Source: Collinsella aerofaciens (GTDB taxonomy: Bacteria; Actinomycetota; Coriobacteriia; Coriobacteriales; Coriobacteriaceae). Taken from it: a stretch of 64,000 nucleotides of DNA. The position numbers were made by a program, and so were the translations under genes. The stretch covers positions 2,108,001-2,172,000 of the forward strand of contig NZ_CP024160.1 in assembly GCF_002736145.1 (NCBI RefSeq). Direction: 5' to 3'. The notes beneath the pieces are model-generated. The model ran no database searches and was not told the DNA's origin. It worked only from the letters and a program-made list of their open reading frames with translations. Of this stretch, positions 57,496 through 64,000 are shown in pieces (within the stretch, counting starts at the first letter, position 1; each line of letters opens with the position of its first letter).

Positions 57496-59661
57496 ATGAG
57501 TGGTAAAGAACAGCTCTTTGAGGTGTCGCTCGAACGCGAAGGCGCGTATCGCAGTATTTCGGCGGCGCTCGAGGCGGCGGAGCGGTGTGTACCCGATGCG
57601 ACCGTGCCGGTGCGCGTGCTGGTGGCGCCGGGCGAGTACCGCGAACAGGTCGAAATTCGTCGTCCGCATGTGACGCTCGAGGGCGAGACCGCCGACAGCG
57701 TGCGTATCGTGGGCGGCCTGGGCGCCAAGATGCCTTCGGAAGACGGTAGCGGCCAGGATGGAAGACTCGGCACCTTCCGTACGTATACGGTGCTGGTCGA
57801 TGCCGACGACGTGACGCTTGCGGGCCTAACGATCGAAAACGATGCCGGTGACGGTCGCGAGGTCGGCCAGGCGATTGCCCTGTATGCCGACGGCGACCGC
57901 CTAGTGGTCGATACCTGCCGCATCCTGGGCCATCAGGACACGCTCTTTTTGGGGCCGCTGCCGCCGCACGAGGCCAAGCCGGGCGGCTTTATAGGCCCCA
58001 AGCAGTTCGCCCCGCGCCGGGTGGGGCGGCAGTATTTTCGACGTTGCCGGATCGAGGGCGATGTCGACTTTATCTTTGGCGGCGCGCATGCCTACTTTGA
58101 GGGGTGTGAGATTCGCTCGCTCAACCGCGATATGGATGTCAACGGGTATGTAACGGCAGCCTCCACGCCTCAGGGCGAGCCGTACGGATTTGTGTTTCAT
58201 GGCTGTTCGTTTACAGCCGATGAGGGCATTGCCCCCGGATCGGTCTATCTGGGTCGTCCATGGCGCGAGTGGGCCCAGACCGTTTTGCTCGAATGCTGGC
58301 TGGGCCCCCATATTTCACTCGAGGGTTGGTGGGATTGGAATAAGCCAGCGGCACATGACGGCACCCTGTATGCCGGCGGTGCCCTGTTTGGCCCGGCGGG
58401 TGATACTGCCGCTTGGGTGCCGTGGGCGCATTGCCTGACCGGTCAGGATTCCGAACGCTATGCGCGTGACCGAGTGCTTGCCGGCACGGATGGTTGGGAT
58501 CCCGAGGGCGGCGACGGTGATGCGGTAGAGACGGCCGGGCTATCTGCCAATGGCCGCACCGTGCACATCGAGACGTACTACGAGGACGAGCCTGCGCTGC
58601 GCGCCCGACTGAAGCGCGAAGGGCGCTCGGCCGCATTTACGGGCAAGACTCCCACAGACTTTGAGGTATGGAAGGCTGCGACCAGGACTCGTCTGTACGA
58701 TATTTTGGGTCTTTCGCTTATGGACCGCGCCCCGATTGAGATTCGTGAACTCAATCGCGTGCGGGTTGCCGGCAGCATCGTGCGTACTCATGCGGTGTTG
58801 CAGGTTGAGCACGATGTGTGGATGCCGTTTTACCTGTTGGAGCCGTCCCGCCCCAAGCTTGACGAGCGGGGACTCAAGCGCTGTTATATCTGCCCACATG
58901 GTCACCAGGGGGCGGGTGCTGCAAGCATAGCCGGCGTTGTGGGCGTGCCGGCGGTCGACGATGCCGTGCGTAAGTTCAATTACGACTACGGTCTGCGTTT
59001 GGCGCGCATGGGTTACGTGACCGTCTGCCCCGATGCGCGTGGTTGGGGATACCGTCGTGACTGGAAGGGTCAGGGCGACGACGAGAACAGCTACCTGCGC
59101 GGTACGTGTCTGAATCAAGCACGTATGGCCGAGCCGCTGGGTCTTACGGTCGCGGGCCTCAACGCCTGGGACAACATGCGCTTGATTGATTACTTGGAGA
59201 CGCGCGGTGACATTGCCATGGACGACCTGGGCTGCTTTGGTTTTTCGGGCGGCGGTTACATGACGTTGTACCTGGCCGCGCTCGACCCGCGCGTGCGCAA
59301 GGCGTTTGTCTCGGGCTATCTGTATGGCGTTGATGACTCGCTGCTGCATCTCAATGGAAACTGCAGCTGCAATTACACCCCTGGACTCTGGCGTCTGCTC
59401 GACATGGGGGACATCGCCTCGCTTATCGCACCGCGCCCGCTCTTGGTTCAAAGCTGTGAGAAAGACCATCTCAACGGCGCCCGCGGGCTTGCGAACGTAG
59501 ACGAGCAGCTCGATATCGTTCGCGACGCCTACGCGCTGCTGGGCAAGGACGAAAACCTTCTGCACGAGGTGTGTCCGGGTGGACACCATCTTGGCGTGGC
59601 GCATCTTGCCGAGGATATCGAATGGCTCGATTCGCAAGTTGCAGAATGCGCCCACGCATAG
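57496..59661 (+). CDS. Pectin methylesterase (CE8) fused to an alpha/beta-hydrolase esterase
   Basis: A 721-residue two-domain enzyme. Residues about 8-330 are a CE8 beta-helix: GHQDTLFLG with Gln147-Asp148, DFIFG with Asp191, and LGRPW at 252-256. Residues about 395-715 are a dienelactone-hydrolase-like domain with the nucleophile elbow GFSGGG (Ser584), probable acid Asp657 (CEKDHLN) and His697 or 698 (GGHHLG). It should strip methyl and probably acetyl esters from pectic oligomers. No signal peptide is present. The start at ATG 57496 has a weak ribosome-binding site. There is no frameshift between the domains. Confidence 0.9.
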   Translation: MSGKEQLFEVSLEREGAYRSISAALEAAERCVPDATVPVRVLVAPGEYREQVEIRRPHVTLEGETADSVRIVGGLGAKMPSEDGSGQDGRLGTFRTYTVLVDADDVTLAGLTIENDAGDGREVGQAIALYADGDRLVVDTCRILGHQDTLFLGPLPPHEAKPGGFIGPKQFAPRRVGRQYFRRCRIEGDVDFIFGGAHAYFEGCEIRSLNRDMDVNGYVTAASTPQGEPYGFVFHGCSFTADEGIAPGSVYLGRPWREWAQTVLLECWLGPHISLEGWWDWNKPAAHDGTLYAGGALFGPAGDTAAWVPWAHCLTGQDSERYARDRVLAGTDGWDPEGGDGDAVETAGLSANGRTVHIETYYEDEPALRARLKREGRSAAFTGKTPTDFEVWKAATRTRLYDILGLSLMDRAPIEIRELNRVRVAGSIVRTHAVLQVEHDVWMPFYLLEPSRPKLDERGLKRCYICPHGHQGAGAASIAGVVGVPAVDDAVRKFNYDYGLRLARMGYVTVCPDARGWGYRRDWKGQGDDENSYLRGTCLNQARMAEPLGLTVAGLNAWDNMRLIDYLETRGDIAMDDLGCFGFSGGGYMTLYLAALDPRVRKAFVSGYLYGVDDSLLHLNGNCSCNYTPGLWRLLDMGDIASLIAPRPLLVQSCEKDHLNGARGLANVDEQLDIVRDAYALLGKDENLLHEVCPGGHHLGVAHLAEDIEWLDSQVAECAHA

Positions 59662-59730
59662 CCCCTCGGCATGTTGCGAATGAACGGTATGTACCTGTAT
59701 GACCGCCGGTGTGCGGGTGAGGAGAAGAAT

Positions 59731-60399
59731 ATGGAACCGAAAAACTTGAGCGAATCGACCATCTGCTGCTTTGGCGATTCGACCACCTGGGGCGATAACG
59801 GATGCGGCGGGGGAGGCAACGACATCTCTTGGACCTCGCACCTGGGTGCGCTGCTGGGCGGCGCTACGATCGAGAACTTTGGTATTAAGGGTTCGCGTAT
59901 TGCCGTCAAGGCCGACCGTAGCGATTCGTTTGTCGAGCGCTTGGACGGCATCGATCACACGGCAGATATCTGCATCGTTTTTGGCGGCGTTAACGACTTT
60001 AGCCGTAACGTGCCGCTGGGAGAGCTGGGCAGCACGGACGTGCACGAGTTCTACGGTGCGCTCGACTACCTGATCCGCACCATCACGGCGCGCTCGCCTC
60101 AGGCAAAGCTGGTGTTTATGACGCCGTGCAAGACGAGCGGCAAACACGAGAAGGATATTCCGGCAAGCAACGAGGCCAACCATCTGGGCCTGACGCAAGA
60201 CGCCTATGTGCGCGCGATGCTGGAGGTCTGCGATCGCTACTCGGTGCCGGTGATCGACCTGTATGCGCAAAGCGGCATCAGCCCGTTTTTGCCGGAGCAC
60301 CGCGAGCTCTACATGCCGGACGGTCTGCATTACAGCCCTGCCGGCTATGAGCGCCTGGCGCATCGCATCGCTGCGGGCCTCACCGCCGTTTGCCGTTAA
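59731..60399 (+). CDS. SGNH/GDSL-family esterase
   Basis: A 222-residue hydrolase starting at ATG 59731 behind GAGGAGAAG. Block I is CFGDSTTWGDNG (nucleophile Ser), block III is FGGVNDFSRN, and block V is MPDGLHYSPAGYERLAHRI (Asp-x-x-His). It has no signal peptide. Among pectin genes it is probably an acetylesterase for galacturonan or rhamnogalacturonan oligomers. Its stop is followed by a hairpin containing an operator. Confidence 0.87.
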   Translation: MEPKNLSESTICCFGDSTTWGDNGCGGGGNDISWTSHLGALLGGATIENFGIKGSRIAVKADRSDSFVERLDGIDHTADICIVFGGVNDFSRNVPLGELGSTDVHEFYGALDYLIRTITARSPQAKLVFMTPCKTSGKHEKDIPASNEANHLGLTQDAYVRAMLEVCDRYSVPVIDLYAQSGISPFLPEHRELYMPDGLHYSPAGYERLAHRIAAGLTAVCR

Positions 60400-60412
60400 A
60401 AGGCTGCCGTTC

Positions 60413-60480
60413 ACGGGGATTATAGGGTTAACGTTCACCCTATAATCCCCGTTCGCGTTACACTAGGTTAACGTTCACCC
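60413..60480. promoter_or_regulatory. Operator pair and hairpin before the GH105 gene
   Basis: GGGTTAACGTTCACCC (60425-60440) and GGTTAACGTTCACCC (60466-60480) are 40-41 bases apart and near-palindromic. A -10-like TACACT (60459-60464) lies just before the second. The first sits inside a hairpin, ggggattataggg (60416-60428) with ccctataatcccc (60438-60450). CCGTTCA (60407-60413) stands 20 bases before the first operator. Confidence 0.82.
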
Positions 60481-60505
60481 ATCAATAACGTCAGAGGGGA
60501 CAGCA

Positions 60506-61744
60506 ATGGGTTGCAATCAGATTCTGGACCGTTATATCGAGCAGTTGATCGAGACCTCTACGCCTCAGGCGCCGGCCTGGAATATCGAAAAGCTTCGCGC
60601 CGGCAAGGAAAACACCTGGAACTATATCGATGGCTGCATGATCAAGGCACTCATCGAGCTGTACGAGATCACCGGCGAGCAGCGTTACCTGACCTTCGCC
60701 GACGACTATATCGACTTCTTTGTCCAGGATGACGGCACCATCAAGCATTACGATCCCCAGGAGTACAACCTCGACAACGTCAACGCGGGCAAAACCCTCT
60801 ACAAACTCTATGACCTGGTGGGCAAGCCCAAGTACCGTGCCGCCATGGATACCATCTATCGTCAGCTCGAAACCCAGCCGCGTACCAAAGAGGGTGTGTT
60901 TTGGCACAAGGCCGTCTACCCCAACCAGATCTGGCTCGACGGCATGTACATGGCGCAGCCGTTCTACATGCAGTACGAGCTGAGCTTCCACAACCGCCGT
61001 GCCTGCTCGGATAGCTTCCATATGTTCCAAGTGGTGCACGATTTGATGCGCAACCCCCTCAACGGCCTGTACTATCACGCCTACGACGCGAGCCGCAAGC
61101 AGTTCTGGTGCGATCCCGTCACCGGCCTTTCGGCCAACTTCTGGCTGCGCGCCGAGGGCTGGTTCGCCATGGCGCTCATCGATACCTGGGAGCTCATGCC
61201 GCCCTCGATGTCGGCCGAGAAGGACGAGATCCGCAAGATGTTCCACGACCTGATCGACGCCATGCTGCCGTATCAGGACGAGAAGACCGGCATGTGGCAC
61301 CAGGTCATCAACCTGCCCAATATCGCCCCCAACTATCTGGAGGAGTCGGGCAGCGCCATCTTTGCCAACGCCATCATGAAGGGCGTGCGCCTGGGCGTGC
61401 TGGGCGAGCGCTACTACCAGTACGGCCGCCGTGCGTTTGACGGCATCTGCGACACGTGCCTGTCCGAGCGCGACGGACAGCTGGCGCTCGACAACATCTG
61501 CCTGGTGGCGGGTCTTGGCAACACCGCGCACCGCGAGGGCACGTTTGGCTACTACATGAGCGAGCCCGTCGTCAAAAACGACGCGAAGGGCGTGGCGCCG
61601 CTGGTGCTCGCCTATATCGAGACCATGCATCATGACAAGTTGGCCGGTAAGCGCGATCCGCTCGCCCCTTCGGGCGTGTGCTCCATCGATGACCCGTTTG
61701 GCGGCTACACCCCGGGCATCAATGCTCATAAGGGGCGTGAATAG
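60506..61744 (+). CDS. GH105 unsaturated uronyl hydrolase
   Basis: A 412-residue alpha/alpha-barrel enzyme of the YteR/YesR type. The catalytic Asp145 lies in QIWLDGMYMAQPF. Other conserved parts are NFWLRAEGWFAMALIDTWE, NYLEESGSAIFANAI and REGTFGYYMSEPVV. It removes the 4,5-unsaturated uronic acid made by pectate or rhamnogalacturonan lyases. No lyase gene is in the window, so substrate would come from other organisms or other loci. It lacks a signal peptide. AGAGGGG precedes ATG 60506. Confidence 0.92.
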   Translation: MGCNQILDRYIEQLIETSTPQAPAWNIEKLRAGKENTWNYIDGCMIKALIELYEITGEQRYLTFADDYIDFFVQDDGTIKHYDPQEYNLDNVNAGKTLYKLYDLVGKPKYRAAMDTIYRQLETQPRTKEGVFWHKAVYPNQIWLDGMYMAQPFYMQYELSFHNRRACSDSFHMFQVVHDLMRNPLNGLYYHAYDASRKQFWCDPVTGLSANFWLRAEGWFAMALIDTWELMPPSMSAEKDEIRKMFHDLIDAMLPYQDEKTGMWHQVINLPNIAPNYLEESGSAIFANAIMKGVRLGVLGERYYQYGRRAFDGICDTCLSERDGQLALDNICLVAGLGNTAHREGTFGYYMSEPVVKNDAKGVAPLVLAYIETMHHDKLAGKRDPLAPSGVCSIDDPFGGYTPGINAHKGRE

Positions 61745-61745
61745 C

Positions 61746-62651
61746 GTGGGGGCCATTACTCCGGGCGTGCGTTTACACGACCTTCCGCAGGGGACCGTCG
61801 AGGAACGCATCCGCATGGCAGGAGAGCTGGGCTTTTCGTGCATTCAGCTGCCGAGCAAGGTGCTCTACGCATCAATGGGAATCGATCGATGCGGTCTGAC
61901 CCGCGAGCTCGCCGACCATTTGCGTGCGGTGCTCGATGAGGCGGGCGTTTCGGTCGCCGTGCTCGGCTGTTATAAGAATCTGGCGACGCCCGATCGACAA
62001 CAGCTCACGGATAACTTTGCCGAGTACGAGGCGTGCTTGAACTTTGCTCAGATGCTCGGCGGCTGTCCGGTTGGCACCGAGACCGGTCGTCCCAATGCGC
62101 AGAACCGCGTTGCTGACGACCGTATGGCCGACGAGGCACTCGATGCGTTTATGGATGGACTCGCGCGCGTCTGCGAGTGCGCCGAGGCCGTGGGTGGGCA
62201 AATACTGATCGAGCCCGGCTGGAACGAGACGGTCAACACGCCAGATCGCTGCCGTGAGGTGCTGGAGCGCGTCCCGAGCCCGGCGCTCGGCGTGATCTAC
62301 GACCCGGTGTCGCTGCTGCATCCCACGATCGTCGGTGAGGCTTCCGAGCAGGTGTCGCGCATGTTGCACCTGTGCGGCAGCAAGATTCGCGTGCTGCATG
62401 CCAAGGACTACGAGATCGTAGACAACGAGGACCAGGATGGCTGGTGTGATGGCTCGGGCTCTCGTTTGGTATGCCACGGCGTCTGTACGTGCGGAAACTT
62501 TGATTTTGAGGCTATTGCCGCTTGGGCCGCGGCCGCGCGACCGGGCATTATGACCGTTATCGAGAACAGCACACCGTCCACGGTCGAGCGTTCGCGCGAC
62601 GAGCTGCTGCGCATGGGGCACAGCGTGATGTGCGAGCACGTGATTCTGTAA
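61746..62651 (+). CDS. Sugar phosphate isomerase/epimerase-like TIM barrel
   Basis: A 301-residue AP-endonuclease-2-like barrel. Likely metal ligands are in ILIEPGWNETVN (Glu), VIYDPVSLLHP (Asp), VLHAKDYEIV (His) and TVIENSTPS (Glu). GTG 61746 is ten bases after AAGGGG; GTG 61737 overlaps the GH105 stop and is the alternative. It is cotranscribed with the GH105 gene. A role in processing the unsaturated uronate or rhamnose product is possible but unproven. Confidence 0.8.
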   Translation: MGAITPGVRLHDLPQGTVEERIRMAGELGFSCIQLPSKVLYASMGIDRCGLTRELADHLRAVLDEAGVSVAVLGCYKNLATPDRQQLTDNFAEYEACLNFAQMLGGCPVGTETGRPNAQNRVADDRMADEALDAFMDGLARVCECAEAVGGQILIEPGWNETVNTPDRCREVLERVPSPALGVIYDPVSLLHPTIVGEASEQVSRMLHLCGSKIRVLHAKDYEIVDNEDQDGWCDGSGSRLVCHGVCTCGNFDFEAIAAWAAAARPGIMTVIENSTPSTVERSRDELLRMGHSVMCEHVIL

Positions 62652-62701
62652 CGAAGCAGGTTGGCGAAAGAGATTGTCGTAGAGGTCCAGGAGAGGAACC
62701 G

Positions 62702-63919
62702 ATGGCTATTCATATTGTTGAGGAAGCGAACCGTTGCCTTGGGTGCAAGAAGGCGTTCTGCCAGCTTAAGGGCTGCCCGGTGCAGACGCCTATTCCGCAG
62801 GTCATCGACCTGTTTAAGCAGCGCCGTCTGGAAGAGGCGGGTGAGCTGCTGTTCCAGAACAATCCCATGAGTGCGGTCTGCTCCATGGTCTGTAACCATT
62901 CGGGCCAGTGCGAGGGCGCATGCATTCAGGGCCGCAAGGGCGCACCGGTGCATTTTTCGAGTATCGAGAACTATATCTCGACGGCATATTTGGACCGCAA
63001 GGAGTGGAAGCCCGCGCCCTCATGCGGCAAGCAGGTTGCCGTGGTCGGTTCCGGTCCCGCCGGCATTACCGTGGCCATTAAGATGGCCCAGCTGGGCTGT
63101 GCCGTCACAGTGTTTGAACAGCGCCCCGAGATCGGCGGCGTGCTGGAGTACGGTATCCCCGAGTTTCGCTTGCCCCGCGCACTCGTGCAAAAGTACCGTC
63201 ACGTGATGTGCTCACTTGGCGTACGCGTCCGTCCCTCGACCACCATCGGTGGCGCGCTGCATATCGACGACCTGCTGCGCGACGGCTACGATGCGGTCTT
63301 TGTCGGTACCGGTACCTGGCGCGCCCGCAAGCTGGGTATTCCCGGCGAGTCGCGTGGCAACGTACTGTTTGGTATCGATTACCTGGTTGATCCCACGAGC
63401 GTGGCGATCGGTCAGAACGTGGCGGTTATCGGCGCCGGCAACGTGGCCATGGATGTTGCCCGTACGGCCCTGCGCTCGGGCGCTCGCAAGGTTACCGTGT
63501 ATGCCCGATCGCGCCATATCTCGGCCATCGATGACGAGGTGGAGCTGACCGAGCTTGACGGTGCCGAGATCGTGCGCGGCAAGGCGATTTGCGCCATCGA
63601 CGATAACGGTCCGGTGTTCGAGACGGCTATCTTTGACGAGGACGACAACGTGGTGGGCTACGAGGAAGAACTTGACCATGTGCCCGCCGACACGGTTGTG
63701 ATTGCGGCCTCGCAGGTGCCCAAGGACAAACTGGTGCTTACGACGGGCGGTCTGGAGACCGACCATCGCGGTCTTCTTTCGGTCGATGAGTACGGCATGA
63801 CCACCGTGCCCGGCGTCTTTGCCGCCGGCGATGTCGTCAACGGCCCGCTCACCGTGGTCCATGCCGTAGCAGGCGCCAAGCTCGCCGTCGAAGGCATGAC
63901 CAGCTATCTGGGCCTCTAA
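62702..63919 (+). CDS. GltD-like NAD(P)H/FAD oxidoreductase
   Basis: A 405-residue flavoprotein. The N-terminal domain (about 1-95) has Cys clusters for two iron-sulfur centres: RCLGCKKAFCQLKGC and CSMVCNHSGQCEGAC. The FAD site is VAVVGSGPAGITVAIKMA and the NAD(P) site is VAVIGAGNVAMDVARTAL; the closing AGDVVNGPLTVVHAV is typical. It resembles the glutamate synthase small subunit, but gltB is not present. Such orphan proteins serve as electron-transfer partners. AGGAGAGG precedes ATG 62702. Why it follows the pectin genes is unclear. Confidence 0.87.
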   Translation: MAIHIVEEANRCLGCKKAFCQLKGCPVQTPIPQVIDLFKQRRLEEAGELLFQNNPMSAVCSMVCNHSGQCEGACIQGRKGAPVHFSSIENYISTAYLDRKEWKPAPSCGKQVAVVGSGPAGITVAIKMAQLGCAVTVFEQRPEIGGVLEYGIPEFRLPRALVQKYRHVMCSLGVRVRPSTTIGGALHIDDLLRDGYDAVFVGTGTWRARKLGIPGESRGNVLFGIDYLVDPTSVAIGQNVAVIGAGNVAMDVARTALRSGARKVTVYARSRHISAIDDEVELTELDGAEIVRGKAICAIDDNGPVFETAIFDEDDNVVGYEEELDHVPADTVVIAASQVPKDKLVLTTGGLETDHRGLLSVDEYGMTTVPGVFAAGDVVNGPLTVVHAVAGAKLAVEGMTSYLGL

Positions 63920-63936
63920 CCCATCCCACCCATCAG

Positions 63937-63999
63937 TTGCGGTGAAATACGGACTGTTTTGGCTGTCAAAGGCCTTATCTACTCCGTATTCCACCACAA
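63937..63999. terminator. Inverted repeat after the last gene
   Basis: Bases 63937-63953 (ttgcggtgaaatacgga) and the reverse complement of 63983-63999 match at 15 of 17 positions. On the minus strand both mismatches would be G-U pairs, so it may serve a gene arriving from the right. No T-tract is seen on the plus strand. Confidence 0.55.
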
Positions 64000-64000
64000 C

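Noticed and set aside
62702..63919. Glutamate synthase operon
   Set aside because: Only the small-subunit-like protein is present; no gltB gene is adjacent within the window.

Overview
The window is GC-rich, gene-dense chromosomal DNA. Gene families, codon use and the mix of genes (pectin/galacturonate catabolism, lar nickel-pincer genes, YhgE pair, FeoA-FeoA-FeoB) fit a gut actinobacterium of the Coriobacteriia, most likely Collinsella. That is inference from gene content; no 16S gene is present.

Layout. 1-433 is the 3' end of an IS transposase, followed by a 219-bp segment (521-739) bounded by 29-bp inverted repeats. 817-5353 is housekeeping: SPFH protein, rlmH, proC, serS and two small unknown genes. 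5431-6590 is a rearranged tRNA-Arg(ACG) locus with three intact genes and three 3' fragments embedded in long repeats. 6717-9341 holds an 813-aa TPR-like protein and tRNA-Ser(GCU). 9474-12971 pairs a D,D-carboxypeptidase with a divergent VanRS-like two-component system. 13075-16171 is pstB followed by a PhoB/PhoR-like pair. 16367-18431 is a Wzz / BY-kinase / PHP-phosphatase module. 18471-32218 holds a GNAT protein, htpG, two YhgE/Pip membrane proteins, an EamA exporter, an M20 amidohydrolase, an MFS carrier and hisS. 32476-41426 holds ppc and the lactate racemase locus: larA and a LarD-like channel on the plus strand, larB-larC-tetR on the minus strand, then serB. 41683-47429 holds aspS, an HPr-like protein with Asp at position 46, and feoA-feoA-feoB with a small Cys-rich partner.

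47575-63919 is a complete-looking locus for imported pectin oligomers: a LacI regulator; uxaC-uxaB-uxaA; a GPH-type transporter; a GH28 polygalacturonase; a fused pectin methylesterase / alpha-beta hydrolase; an SGNH esterase; a GH105 hydrolase; a sugar epimerase; and a GltD-like flavoprotein. None of the enzymes has a visible signal peptide, so breakdown appears cytoplasmic. Three promoters (before uxaC, the transporter and GH105) carry pairs of near-palindromic operators around AACGTTCACC spaced 38-40 bp, and a CCGTTCA motif 20-22 bp upstream of the first operator of each pair. This defines a local regulon for the LacI protein.

The most unusual structural signal is in the intergenic DNA. 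Downstream of many genes (proC, htpG, ppc, the LarD-like gene, lacI, the tRNAs, the last flavoprotein) a terminator-like inner hairpin sits inside a second, longer inverted repeat. Two of these (35311-35437 and 38128-38240) share junction sequences but have different, still complementary stems, as expected of a structured RNA or hairpin DNA family.
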